Source of the DNA: Malurus cyaneus samueli | Lineage: Eukaryota; Chordata; Aves; Passeriformes; Maluridae | NCBI GenBank assembly: GCA_009741485.1 | Contig: CM019215.1 | Span: 81,952,111-82,016,110, forward strand | Direction: 5' to 3' | Length of the DNA: 64,000 nucleotides | Shown here: positions 13,562 through 26,233 of the stretch, piece by piece | Layout: each line of letters begins with the position of its first letter | Numbering within the stretch: position 1 is the stretch's first letter | Notes under the pieces: generated by a model | What the model saw: the letters and a program-made list of their open reading frames with translations, nothing else | What the model was told of the DNA's origin: nothing | Database searches by the model: none | Position numbers and translations under genes: made by a program

Positions 13562-15472
13562 CTGGCAAGACTGCAGGAGGGAATAGTTTTATTTCTGTAT
13601 TTGCCATAGTGATGCTGTATGTGAGACTCCATCACTTCTCTTAAACATCATCTTTCCATTGAGATCTCCATTTGAATGTTGTCTTGGATTTGATTTCAAA
13701 AAATTATCTTGTAGCTCCCAGTGAAATGAGTTGGAGCAATATCTAATCATCAAGGTGTTGGGTGTTTTGAAAAGTCAGTTCCAAAGACTTTCACACTGTG
13801 CATGCAAAATTCACGTTTACTTTTGAACTTAATGTCTCCAAATGTGATTCCCCACTGGTTTATTTTCACAACAATCCATTTTCCAGAGGCGCTGTGAAAA
13901 GAAGAGTTTGTGCTGTGTTACTAAATTATGTAGAACAGTCTACAGAGAATAGTTAAAACAGATTAGTGTCAGAAAAAAAAATAAAAAAGACCAGAACCTG
14001 CATATGTGAATAAAGACTCACTGAGGAGCAGCAGTCTGTTTCATTGTTTGGATGAAAAAGCACTGTACAAGGAAAAACCCTGTGGTTACATATAAACTGT
14101 ATATACTATCATATACTTTTTGTCCACAGAACAGACAAGTCAGGGTTTTCAGGCACTTTAGTTTCACTATTCTGTAACTCTGCTAGGGTTGGTAAGTTTA
14201 GTATTCTCTATATCTTTTCAGTGTAAATGCTTTACTCTGTTTTAATTCAAGTGTTCTTATTTGAGTGCTCGTCTATATGTAGATAAGATGTTACTAGACC
14301 TTACAGAAAAACAGAGGCACAAATATACAAAGAAACTCATTGATAGGCTTTTTTTTTTTTTACATAATGCAGAATGGGAGGAGAGGTTAAGTACCTAATG
14401 ATGTTAGTCATGACAGAGTTTGACTGACATGTGATGAAATTGCTTCTATTTCCACTGGCAGATTGGAGTTTCTTGACAGCTCTGTGGAGTTTTTTCTTTG
14501 TTAATGTGACAACAGTTCTAATGTAATTAAAATTGTTTCTGAAGTGCTACATAGAAATTAATTTCAAAAGGAGAGGAAAGGTACTAAGGTACTTAATGTA
14601 GTTTCTGCATGTTCAATTGTGCTAGGAACATGTTCAATTTATTTTGAATTCTGTTACCAAGTAATTTGTGCATTTTTATGATAGAAATAAGAATGTGTGC
14701 TTCAACAGACATATCAAAATTGCATTTTGGTTGATAGCTTTTTCTTTCCCATCCCTCTGAAATGAAAAATGTCAAGATCAGATGAAAACCTTGCACTGGT
14801 TACTGAATTTCTTGATTTTTCTTTTTTTAAATTAAAACTTTAATTGTAGAGTGTGAATATTATACCTGCAATAGCATGAACTGTGCTTCCTTTGCTTTTG
14901 TTAGATACTGCATTCCTTAGTAAATATTAAGTGGGTATGTACTCAAGTTAAAGGCTAGATCAGGAGATATGTAAAAAGTATTTGGTCACATCGACATGCC
15001 TTGAACTACTAAAAATGGGAAAAGGAAGTACAGTATTTGAGGCAGTTACAGGTTTCTGGTAAATGGGAACTGCTTGAAACTTGTCACACAACAGTTTGAT
15101 TTCTTGTACATTCTCACCTGTGTGTCCAAGCCAAAGTATCCAGCCCTTGTGGAAGAGGGGAAGTGCTACTATGCATTGCTCCTCATCTGCTGTGGACAGG
15201 CTAGAAATGCCATCTTTTAGGGGAAGCAAGAGTCTCTGCAGTCTCTGTTCAGTGAACTTGCTATAGTGCTGCCTTTTTGGTTCAGATTTACTGACGCATT
15301 CTGTACCTACAGACCTTTAGAAAATGCAGTAAAACTTGGTTCTTGCAGAACATGTAGCCTCCAATTTATAGTTTCTGGAATGAGATGATGTTTTGACTAT
15401 CTCTGTAAAACACAGGCAGCTCTTCAGTATTTTTTTCTGATACTTTTTTTTTATTATTTTCTCCCCCTCAAG

Positions 15473-15562
15473 ATCGTGCTGGAAGCATCAGTACTCTTGA
15501 TTCTTTAGATTTTGCAAGATACTCTGATGATGGCAATAGAGAAACGGATGAAAGAGTAGCAG
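15473..15562 (+). CDS. RELCH: RELCH exon 2
   Basis: The acceptor CCCCTCAAG precedes AT CGT GCT GGA and the donor is AG|GTAAGT. The 90-nt exon enters at phase 1 and leaves at phase 1. The first two bases complete an Asn codon begun in exon 1. It encodes RAGSISTLDSLDFARYSDDG and ten further residues, a Ser/Asp-rich segment just before the first coiled coil that is nearly identical to human RELCH as I recall it. Being symmetric, its loss would keep the frame. Confidence 0.96.
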
Positions 15563-18500
15563 GTAAGTGTTTTCTATGTTTTAGGAATTACAGAATGTTA
15601 GTTTTGTGGTTTGACTTGTTTCTAGCACACGTATATTTAAATGAACATTTTTGAAGATGATAAGATTTCACTGAGGTGGTTTAACTAGGTACTTGATGAT
15701 ACCATCATGTTTTAGACACTTCTGCTGTAATTACTGTAAATATTCAGGCAGGCATACTTTTGTATGATTCCAGATATCGCCAGTGCAGAAACAGGCAGTA
15801 CACTTGAAAATTGTGCCCCGCTTTTGACAATAGAACTGTATATTGATATTACCTACTGACTAGTACTGTGTTATTCTACATAGTGGTCTGTGACTACTAC
15901 ATGGGTGAGAACTATCTGTCATAAAGATCATCTGTTAAATATAGGTATCAGGAAGATCAAATAAGCATTTTCAATCCCAGAGCAAATTTGGTTTTTACTC
16001 AATTCCATTAATCGTCTTTGCTACAAATCTTAATTGTAGTTGCTTTTCTCTCCCATTTGATTCTTTAATTGCATAAGATTGGTTTAAAGCTGTGTCTTTT
16101 TTTGCTTCTTGCTCTGAGCCTGTGGCACTTTTTATTTTAGGATCTATTATATCACCCACGGCAGAATCTTCTCTTACATTTGAAATTATTTTTGTAATCA
16201 CTTTTGCATGTGAGCTGTGTTTCATTGTCCAGGGTTTTTTCCAAGTTCATGCATTAAGTTATTCACAGCTTCCATAGAGAAACCTATAAAAGCTCTCTAG
16301 AAACAGCTGCAGCACTCTGTTTACTTCTTGTTCATTAGTACTGTTCAATATCCTGAGCACATGGAAGTTGCCTGTGCTGTGACTTCGGCTCACATGGTTA
16401 ACCTTTGTGACAACCTGGAGTGATGCAAGCTGCTATGTCTCTGTTCCCCACCCTATCATCTCTACTCTGAACCACCAAGCAACGAAAAGGCTGATGACAC
16501 ATAGTTCTGTAAAGGATCTTGATTTTGATATTTCATCTCTGGCTTAGTCTGAAATGGTGGGAAAATCTCATTTTTCTTACACAGCCAGCTGAGTTAAAGG
16601 ACTGGATTAATTCACAAACATGAACCAAATCCAGGTGTTTTGGTGCTCTGGTCTAAACATACAGGAACTTACTATTCTTCAGTTCATGTGGAAACCTCTG
16701 GATTCTTACTACTAACTAGTACTCTCTTTTTCAATATACTTAATTCTTTTCAATGAGGCAATCATTGTAAATAAATAGCAAATCTTCTAAATAAACTGTG
16801 TTTAAGGAAGCCAGGCATTTGTGAATTATATCCTAGAATGTAAAGAGGAAACAAGCAAAATGCCAATACTTTATTTATTTTCATTATCTCAGTAGATTTT
16901 TCCTGGTTCTAGTCAGTGTTTCTTTGCAACAGTGTTACTGAAATGGCTAGTTTGATTTTTGCTTGGAGCGGTCTTTGAAATTGGATTAGAGATGCTTATA
17001 GAAAATATAGACCAGTCAGAACTGACATCCAGGAGAACCAGTAATCTTCTGACGGAACGTTAATAGCAAAATACTGATTACTTCTGGTATGAAATTAATC
17101 TGCCCTAAAATTAAGTATTAATTGAGTAAATCCTAAAATTGATCAAGATTTTTGACAGTTACCATATATTGATTGACTGCTGTCATATGTAATTGATGAG
17201 GAAATTGCATGTCAGGATATTTACATTACAGTTCTGTGTTCCTCTAGAGATGCATTCAAAGAGTTCTTAAAAAGGAACGTAACTTGAACAGAACGGGACT
17301 GGATATTATTTCTGGATGTTTGTAAAGACTGGAAGCTTTCAAAAATGTCCTGTTTCTACTTAAAATTCTGGTTTGGTCATAATTGCTTAAAACATTTTGC
17401 CTCAATTCTGTTTAAAGCCATCTTCCTGAGCAATTTCAAAAACTGATAAGTATTTAATTTGCACATTAAAAAATTATGTCAGCAGAGGTTTCAAAAGTTT
17501 TGCAAATTCAGTTCCTTCTTTAAACAAGCTATGGCTTATAACTTCTGCTTTTGAAATTGTTCTTAGCTGCAAATGCCCTTTGAAACCTAACTAGAAGGTT
17601 TCTTGTTTATTTCTTGCTTATTTCTTCTAAAATTCTTTCTTTTCAGTTAAGAGCTTTGATGTTTAGGACATGAAGTTGTAGTTTGTGAATGCTTGAAACT
17701 ATGATCTAATAGTCATATTTTTCTTTTGATAGTTCTGAAAATGAGCTTTGAATAGTTTCTCTTTGTATGTGTCTTTCTCATGCTACTACCCTTGTTTTTT
17801 ACTGTTTGGACAGAACGCATGATTTCCATATCAGTTCCCTATCATATCAAATGAAAGGCACAGAGTCACTAAATGAAACTGGTAAACTGGTTCTAATTCA
17901 GAAAGACTTTAAAACTGAAGTTATAATATGTCCACTTTACAGATACTTTTATATCTTGGCAATGTTAGAAAGCTCCAAATCAAAAAATGTGTGCATATAT
18001 CATTCAAAGCCACCATATTGCATTTGCCCATTTTGAGTAATAGTAGACTTCGCTGTGATCTTTTATTGATTTTTAACAATCAAAAAATTCCTGGAAATCA
18101 CCGTATCAGCTCTTGTTTGAAATTGGTTTCAGTATTTAAAAGCTATTAGCCCACTTCATTCCGTGTGGCAGTAGAATCAAATTTTGGCCTAGAAGCAAGC
18201 ATGTTTTGAAGGGTTGCTGTGAGCTTTTCACTTGGGAAATCTGATAGAAGGAAGCTAAATGAGTCCCTTCTATAATATTATTATCAGCTTGACTGAAGAG
18301 ATGCAATTCACAGCAGCCAGTCAGAATGTGGGTAAGTATGATAAAACCAACTGCAGTTTAGAAAACATAAATTTTCTTCTGTATCTAGCTGATGATGTTA
18401 ATGAAAATGAGAGTCACATAATAATTTGGATAATACATTTGTAATCCGCTAAGAGCTGAAAAAAACAAAATGCATCCTTACAGCTTGCAATTTACTAGAC

Positions 18501-21500
18501 AGAGTCAACTTGTTCTCTTAGACTGATAAGTGTTGAATCCAAACTCATGTATTAAATGCTTGAAATAATTGTTGCTACAATAACCTCAGTCCTAAAGGAT
18601 TTGTTAGGGTTAGTAAATCTCCCCCAAATACCCATAATTTCCATAAAACAGAGAATGGAAAACCTGTTCTCTTCCTGTGTAATAAAGGTATGCCTAACTT
18701 GAATATCCACAGTATTTGTTTTAAATAGGTTGTCTGACATTCAGTCTAAGGAACTGAATCTTCGGCCACATCTCAAATTTGCCATGGTCTAAACCCCCTA
18801 CTTTGCATTATTTAAAATGTTTATTATTGCTAACCTGCCTTTGACATGAACTGTTCTGAGAATCTGATAATTTTAAAAAATATGCTGTGTTTTCAGTGGT
18901 GATAAAATTAATTCTTATAATCAAACTCCATGTCAATCATATGTATTCTCAGATTTCCCTGTATTAGACTTGATTTCCACCTAGGCTGTATATCTCTGAT
19001 TAGCAGAATAAGATTTGATGGGAAGAGACAATTCAAAAAACACCATTATTTTTGAGAATTTCATTTATCTAGACTCAGGTTCACAGTTTCTGCTTTTTCT
19101 TTCCTTTTGTTTGTGTTTTTTTAGTAGATACTATTAACTTGTGCATATCAAAATCAGGGGAAATCTTGAAAAATAATGAACAAATAAAACAAAAATAACA
19201 GGACACAAAAGGCAACTGTAATACAACAATCACTTGCTAACATTTATTCATCCTGAATGCACTTTATTCATCCTGAAAGCAGATCTGGTTTTGTCTTCCC
19301 ATTACCTCTCTTAAGTCCTCTGAAGCAGTTGTAAGCCTCTTAAATTTGCTGCCAGGTTGAAGGTCTCCAAGGGTTGAACTGAAGTCTGCTATAGTTCAGG
19401 TCTTCTCTGTACCTGGTTCTTCTCATTAAGCATGTAAAAGCATTAATGAGGCCACGAGATGAAGTGTTGTTCTCCCACTGTCAGAGTCACAGGTTCTCTG
19501 TTACTTGCTGGTGAGCCCTCATCCTGGTCTTAATTTTTGTTGTGTGGTAGTCATCTGTGCCAAAGTACAGCTTTCTGGTTCGGGACTATTCGTGTTATGT
19601 TCTGAAGTGTTTCACATTTCAAGGCCACCTTTTTCTTAGTATATCAGGAAAGTGGGAGTTGAAAAACCTCAGGTCCTGAAGTATGTTTATGATAGTGGTT
19701 TCAATGCCAACTATTGTCAGAGAATTTAAATTTCTTCTGATTTCTTCTGACTCAAAATACACAGATATCCAGCATAATGGGATGTCATACTTGTTTTAGA
19801 GGGCATGATTTAGGACATCAGGAGTTTCACATTTACTTGGCAAGGAGGAAGTATTCAAAATGAAAGTTAAGGAACAAAGAACAAAGCTTGTAACAGTATG
19901 AAAGTTTGAAGAAAACTGGATAAGCACAGAGCCCCTGATAATTCAGAGGACAACTACTTTGAAAGGAAAATATCTAAATGCCATAAATAAAACTACCCTT
20001 CTACTGTTATCTGAAGTATTGAGTACTTCGTAGTGAAGTGTGCAAAAATCTGACAAAGTAATTCATATGTAGTATATAAAAATCTAATATAATTGGAAGT
20101 AATACTGCTTATACAACTCAAGAGCTGGATAGTTTTAGAAGTACAGTTTATTTCCTCAACTTTTTGGCCTTGACCTAACAAGGCTGCTGTTCATGTAGAT
20201 CTCAGCTTGTTCAATCCTACATTGCATGTTGTTCTTCGTAGGTAACTCCTGAATCTATGATCCAATAACTTAAGAAGTCATTAAGAAATGTGAGTCAATA
20301 GAATAAGACCTATAAAAAAAGTTAAATTTTGAAATTTCAAAGCTCAGCAGACAAACGATTCATTCTGGATATGCACCTCTCTTGTAAGAAGTATTAGATT
20401 AGCTGCATGAAAATTGAAACATTTAAAAATGCCTGATCTGAAAACCTTGGTCCAATGTATTGTTGCTTGCTTGAAAGATTCACCCATTTTGAGTCAGTCT
20501 TTGTATTTTTTTCAGGATGGTGGCTGTAGTGTTCAGAAATTTTTAATAAAGAAAAAGCAGTAGAGCCATTGAAACGTGGAATAGTTTTCTCCCCTAAGAC
20601 AAACTAAATCTTTCAGAAATGCCCTTTCCTTGTAGGAAGATTAAACAATCTCAAGGACCTAAATTTCTGTTCTTTGCTTTCCTGGTGTAGTGGAGTATCT
20701 GTTTGGTTCTTTCCTTTCCATGGCTGTCTTCAGCAGAAGTTCTATGCATCATTCTTAAGGAATGTCAGCTCCTTCACAAAGTGCTAGGAGTTCTACATGT
20801 TATCAGCCCAGTGAAGCATGAAGTTAAAGTTTAGCTGGCTATATCAATGCTCCTGAAGGCAGAACTTCAGCTTTGTAACAGGAGAGGGGGAGAGAGATCA
20901 GGTCATTTATATTAAAAGTCATTACTCCATAATGGTCACAAAGAAAGGGGCTAAAATGTTGCCTTTTTATTTAAGAGAATGTTAGAGAATCAGTAAATGG
21001 GGATTTCAATGGTACACACATTGAGTTAAAAATCATTACATACTTTGGTGGAAGATCACATTTCTTAACTCATAACTTAAAGAGCTTTTAATTACAGTTT
21101 TAACATTTACCTGAAATTATGTTATAGCTATTTACATGTATAATTGTGTAAGCACCTATGAACTTCTTCAGATAAAAGCTACATTTGTGACTGACATGAA
21201 AGCATCCAGGTTTGTATGATGACAATTAATATGGTGGCATTAGTAAGATTAGATGAGCTACAACTGTAACAATGCTTTGCTGTGCTAGAATTATGTGCCT
21301 GTTGTGACATGCTATGAAGTGACAGCTTCTCGAATATACTGTGACTAGAATCTTCTATTATGTACCAGAAACATGCAGCAGAGTAATCTACTTTTAAGGT
21401 TGAGTGGGTAAAGTCCTAATGACTTCTAAGAATTTTCAGCATCATCACAGTTCACTAAAAATCAGTTCTTGCCGTCTGACATGGGTTTGTCTGACATGAG

Positions 21501-23417
21501 TTTTTTGGCTTTCTACGCCTTCAGACATGTCGTACTCCTATTTCCCATAATTGGATTCCTGAGTTTTTATAGTTTGCATTGTTTTTCTAACTTTTTTTTT
21601 TATTATTTCTATCATTCTAGTGCAGGGCACTCCTGATCTGCAACTGTTCTGGTTCTGAAAATATTTTACAAGAGTAAAATATTAACACATAGTCATTTCC
21701 ATAACAAAAAAATATTTAATTTGAGTTCTTTAAAATTTTTAAAAAGTAACAAATTAGTATCTTATAACTAAGTGTGAATAAGTGACTCACTTGCAAGGAA
21801 GTGCTAAAATTAGGTACTTTACCATAAGAGCATTTTCTGACTTTGTTGCACAGAAGTATTTGCAGATCAGCATTGCTGAATACTAGAGAGATTTTACATA
21901 TTTTATTCATTGTATCCTCAGTTGCGCTTTTGTATTGCTGCAGTAAAATTCTGTGCATCAAACAAGTTACTTTCATGTAGCAAATGTGGTGTACTGCAGT
22001 TATTCCTTCAGTTTTATACAGAACTGCAAACTGAGTGAATCTTTTTTCCATGCATGCTAATGAGCAAAAGAGTCTCAGTAACAGATGCTCAAAAGAGGAA
22101 ACAGTTTTATTTGCAGCCTTCAGTAACACTTTTAACCAGCAAGGGCCAATGCAGTGTTTCTGTGTAAAAATTTCAAAATGCTATGTTAAATTGTTTCCAG
22201 GCAGTGATTAAAAGTCTCATTGAAACATTCTTGTTAAAAGTCACTAAGACATTTTTCCTTTTGCATGGAATAAAGTAGGTATGAAACTATTCTAAACAGG
22301 TTGTCTAACACTTCAGCATGGTAGGTGTTCTGTACTCATCTCTTCTAGTTAAGAGTCCTTCCTTCTGGTAACTATATTTAAGTGTGATTAGATTAATCTG
22401 AGTATTAGTGAAATGCATGTGTTTATCTGGTCGTCTCTTAGAACATCTAAGGAAACCTATGTAACTGTGAATGGCTATTAAAAGAACATTTGCTATATGT
22501 TTTGCAAAGGTCCAAGAGGTTAAAATTGGAAGCCACCACATACATATGACCTCAGTATCAAAACACATGAAATCCTAGTGCGCACAAATCATCACTGGCC
22601 CATTTTGGAAGAAACACTGGAACATGAGAAAAACGTAACAGTGGCTAGGGGAGTGGAGAGGTGAAGTAGGTAATAACAGCAGTTAGAATTAAGTATTTTT
22701 GAATTTAAAGTTGACTGTTTGAAGATCACTGTAAATTTTTAAGAATAATGGTGCAAAGACTTTTTTTCTTTCAAGTTTCCTTAAAAGTACTGGTCTTGTA
22801 CATCTTTTCATTTGAATTCAATGAACTGAATTCAAAATCTCAGTCAATAGTAGTGCATTCCTAAAACTCCACTATTTTAAAATAGAAATTTAGAATGAGG
22901 TTATTCTTTTTAGTAAGATAAAGTACATTTTGAGATCTCCTATTTGAACTATTATTTTTTTTTCCAAAAAATGTCTGTGGTTTCAACGGGACTATGCATT
23001 CACTTCATGATTTAACTTTGCTACATGGAGACAGCTTCCTCTGCTGCCACCACGTATTTGCTTCATTTAGATCTGTGCTCTGATTGCCCACATATTCCCC
23101 TTGCCCTAGGAAAACAAATCATTTTGCACTATCAGCTTCCAAATATTATCCAAAAACCTTACAGCGAGTCCTTGTCAGACAGCTTGAAATTTTGACTTAG
23201 CTAACCTAAGGCCAGTGAAACAATGGAAAACGTTCACCAGTTTGCTTTCAGACCAACTCTGCTGCATGTGTTCATAAGTTCCATAAATATTGCATGCTTT
23301 ATGTTTAATACAAACAGTATCTTTTTTTTCATACCCATCCTTGCTTTTTATATTTTATTTTTGTTTCCCTTGCCTTGGTTGGATGCCTGTGTGTGTTTAA
23401 TCCAAATCCCTGTCCAG
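15563..23417 (+). other. RELCH: RELCH intron 2
   Basis: This is 7,855 bases of AT-rich intron without recognised coding sequence. A direct repeat (TTTATTCATCCTGAA twice, near 19243-19278) and a perfect 10-bp inverted repeat (22811-22836) are visible. Open frames such as 21716-22129 on the minus strand (137 codons) show no family similarity. I saw no clear CR1 copy. Confidence 0.85.
22811..22836. repeat. Perfect inverted repeat, 10-bp arms
   Basis: TTTGAATTCA, a 6-base spacer, then TGAATTCAAA. This is a short AT-rich palindrome in intron 2 that could easily arise by chance. Confidence 0.8.
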
Positions 23418-23489
23418 TCCTGGAGTTTGAACTACGGAAAGCCAAGGAGACCATACAGGCCCTTCGAGCCAACCTGACTCAGGCTGCAG
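23418..23489 (+). CDS. RELCH: RELCH exon 3 (first coiled coil)
   Basis: The acceptor is CCCTGTCCAG and the donor CAG|GTGGTG, which is weak. The 72-nt exon is phase 1 to phase 1 and encodes VLEFELRKAKETIQALRANL plus TQAA, an amphipathic helix with leucine-type residues in heptad spacing. This is the first coiled coil of RELCH. Short introns of 109 and 111 bases follow, so exons 3-5 form a tight cluster. The symmetric phase and weak donor make it a candidate cassette exon. Confidence 0.95.
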
Positions 23490-23598
23490 GTGGTGTACAT
23501 AAACCTTTTCTTAAGTCTCTACTTTAAACAATGTAGAAGTAGCTGAGCTCATCCTCTGTGAGAGAGTAAAATTTAGTTACTTTTTTTTTCCTCCCCAG

Positions 23599-23654
23599 AA
23601 AATGAAGTTCCTTTGCAGGAACGAAAAAATTATAAATCAAGTCCTGAAATTCAG
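23599..23654 (+). CDS. RELCH: RELCH exon 4
   Basis: The acceptor follows a T-rich tract (CTCCCCAG) and the donor is CAG|GTAGGT. The 56 nt enter at phase 1 and leave at phase 0. The product ENEVPLQERKNYKSSPEIQ is a charged linker between the first coiled coil and the LisH domain and is almost the same as human RELCH from memory. Confidence 0.95.
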
Positions 23655-23765
23655 GTAGGTGGCTGGTGATAAATGAGCTTTGCATCGATTTTAATATGGA
23701 TATGCATCCATAGTTGGAAGGAGGTTAAACCAAAGATCTAGTGTATTGTTTTCTTTTTTCTGCAG

Positions 23766-23879
23766 GAGCCAATCAGACCTCTTGAGAAAAGAGCTCTAAA
23801 CTTCCTAGTTAATGAATTTTTATTGAAGAATAGTTACAAGCTCACATCAATAACATTTTCAGATGAAAATCATGATCAG
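23766..23879 (+). CDS. RELCH: RELCH exon 5 (LisH domain)
   Basis: The acceptor is TTCTGCAG and the donor CAG|GTAACA. The 114 nt are phase 0 to phase 0. The exon carries the LisH motif, two short helices with the pattern ALNFLVNEFLLKNSYKLTSI followed by TFSDEN. LisH motifs are dimerisation modules found in many scaffold proteins. One exon holds the whole motif. Confidence 0.97.
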
Positions 23880-25849
23880 GTAACATATGCTTGTGGGTTT
23901 ATTTGGGATTCTTTACATGCCTGCTTTCCGTATTCTGATCTTGTCATAAGTGAATGATTTTTCCTGTGCATGTAGTTTGCTTCGTATAGAGGAATACTCT
24001 TAAGAGTTAAATATGTTAGTTAGCATTTTCATATATAAACCATGGTTTGAAAACACAGCAGTTTGAGCAGTAGTTTCCCAAAATCTGGAGGAAGGAGCCA
24101 GAGTGCTTGCATTCTTTAAACGAAACAAAACAAGAAGTGAAATACTGTGAATTATATACTTTGTTGGATTCTGGTGGAACAGAACAGGTTCGGTTAAACT
24201 CAAGGATCTGGATCTCGAACACAATCTTCTCTTTAACTCCTACTCAGCTGACTTGTGTGGGATATGCAATTTACTCATTGTTTGATTTCTGGGCATATGT
24301 ATGTGTGTGTGTGAGTATACTCAGTCACCTCATGGCATTGAGTACAGTACTGAAGACACTCTTAGTAATAACGTGTTATCCTAGATCTTTCCCAACATAG
24401 CTGTGCTTGGATGCATTTTTCTTAAGATGATTACTTATATATCTCTTGCATTTCATGGCAAGAGTATCATCAAATGTTTGGAAGGTTCTAGTTACATTCT
24501 GACTGTTTCTGGGTAGACAAAACACCCAGTAACATCAACAACCAATATGTATTCATCACTAAACTGGAATATTACCAGAAGAATTAAATATTGAATTTCA
24601 TCCAGTTATGTCTGTAACTGGTCTTCCTGTATTTTTCCTACATTCCATCTCTTAATCTGTAATGCAAATAGATTGTTAAATGGAATTTCTGAATAATCCA
24701 CCTGAATATTTGTGCTTAACATCCAAATACTTGTGAGAATACAGCCCCCAAAAGAGAAAAGATAAATAGTTTATCCTGACTATTTGTGTTCTCAACTGGG
24801 TGTATTTTGTGTTTTGAGACAATTAGCAAAAAAAAAAAGAAAGTAAAATTCTTAATTCTAAAAGGTAAATAGAAACATACTACAATTTACTAATAGTAGG
24901 TACATTTTTTTCTACATTGTTCAAATAATACTTTCAGAAAATAATCTTCAAATAAATGTATGTGACTAGACTATGGAAAAAACATAGTGAAGACTGTGAA
25001 CAGCAGGAAACAAATACTTAAATTTAATGTCATTGAAGAGACCATCACAACTCTTGTGTAACAGTGCACGTACTTATTTATGTATACAGACATGGCATAA
25101 TCTTGTACTAATAGGATGATAACATGTCCGTGAGAAAAGGAAGAATGTAAAGTGATAGTTTTAGACAGGAGGCCCTTGTTGTTTGCACCTCACTATCAGT
25201 CATCTACAGAGCTGCTTGAACTATTCTGGACATCAGTTGGAATTTCTTTACAGAAGTGTTAAATGTTGGAACACCCTGGCCAGGGAGGTGTTGGAGTCAC
25301 TGAGGTGTTCAAGAAGTGACTGGACATGGCTCTTAGTGCTCTGGTCTTGTTGACATGGTGATGATAGGTCAAAGATTGGACTCAATGATCTCAGAAGTCA
25401 TTTCCAACCTAAATGATTCTGTGACTGTCTGCCTCAGGGAACTTACACCTGTACTTGTGAATTAAATGGGAACAAAACCATCTCTACCTTGTATCGACTG
25501 CATTAGCTTCTGCTAGAATGTGAGCAGTGTTATTTTTGATTCTGAAAAGTGTTCATATCTTCCAAAAAAGGTAACCCTTTGGTTACCAAAACAGGTAACC
25601 CTGTGGTTTTGGAAGATCTTGTCCTTAGTATGTTACCTGGAGCTGTTTTAAGGGTGAAACTGCTTTGGTTCATGAAGTGGATCCTTCCTGTACTATTGTT
25701 TCTTGCTGAGTTAGGCTTCAAGCTGATTTACTATGATGCAGTCTTGATGTGATTATTTTGCTATTACATCACGTGTGGTCAAATGAGGAAGAGAAATCAA
25801 AATAAAAGGAAGTATATTGTATGCTTTAGTTTCTCTTATTCTTTTGAAG
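23880..25849 (+). other. RELCH: RELCH intron 5
   Basis: This intron is 1,970 bases long. It contains a short TG/TATG microsatellite near 24297-24318 and a + strand CR1 3' end (25237-25426). The rest is unassigned AT-rich sequence. Confidence 0.88.
25237..25426 (+). mobile_element. CR1 LINE 3' end
   Basis: Landmarks of the CR1 3' tail occur in order on the + strand: CCTGGCCAGGGAGGTG, GAGTCACTGAGGTGTTCAAG, GACTCAATGATCTCAGAAG, TTCCAACCTAAATGATTCTG and TGACTG. This is a truncated element of about 190 bases in the same orientation as RELCH. The left boundary is approximate. Confidence 0.9.
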
Positions 25850-26053
25850 GATTTTGAACTTTGGGATGATGTAGGATTGAACATTCCAAAACCTCCTGAC
25901 CTGTTACAACTTTACCGTGACTTTGGAAACCATCATGTTACTGCGAGAGATGTGGTGGATGCATCAGTTGGTGTGGAAGATGATGAGTTAGAAGCTGACA
26001 CTCCTATACTTGGGACCGTCCCTGTGTTTGAAACAACACCACAGTCAATAGAA
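25850..26053 (+). CDS. RELCH: RELCH exon 6
   Basis: The acceptor is TCTTTTGAAG and the donor GAA|GTAAGG. The 204 nt (68 codons) are phase 0 to phase 0. The start DFELWDDVGLNIPKPPDLLQ is highly conserved in RELCH. An acidic stretch (VEDDELEADTP) follows, then a Thr/Pro-rich end that differs from human. The following intron is only 88 bases and contains no in-frame stop. Confidence 0.97.
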
Positions 26054-26141
26054 GTAAGGCTGTACAGAAGAAATTTACAGCTGTTTGCTATACTACATAA
26101 CTTTATTGTACTAAACTCTTTTGTTTCTGTCTTGTGTTTAG

Positions 26142-26233
26142 CAGTGTTTAATAGTGCAAAAATTAGAAGATCAAATTAGTGTGTTAAACAATGAGAAATG
26201 GTCTTTGATGGAACAAATCCAAAGACTTGAAAG
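26142..26233 (+). CDS. RELCH: RELCH exon 7 (second coiled coil, NAGNAG acceptor)
   Basis: The acceptor region reads GTGTTTAGCAG, so splicing can occur after TAG (exon from 26142, adds Gln) or after CAG (exon from 26145). Both keep the frame. The donor is GAAAG|GTATGT. At 92 nt the exon runs phase 0 to phase 2 and encodes LIVQKLEDQISVLNNEKWSL and MEQIQRLES, a clear heptad helix continued into exon 8. It is the second coiled coil of RELCH. Confidence 0.95.

Larger units (their letters stand above)
1..15472 (+). other. RELCH: RELCH intron 1 (3' part)
   Basis: This is more than 15 kb of AT-rich sequence with no exon-like coding segment that I recognise. It contains the CpG-rich left edge, a GT-rich low-complexity tract (3541-3765), smaller TG-rich stretches (5059-5107 and 7545-7592), one CR1 fragment (6202-6620), a short tandem repeat near 11215 and a perfect inverted repeat (13528-13561). 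Open frames of 60-136 codons on both strands lack domain similarity and are treated as chance. The block around 12300-13200 is somewhat richer in G+C than its surroundings, without a recognisable cause. Confidence 0.85.

Noticed and set aside
21716..22129. 137-codon minus-strand frame in intron 2
   Set aside because: No recognisable domain, no splice or promoter context, and ordinary for several kilobases of DNA read in six frames.
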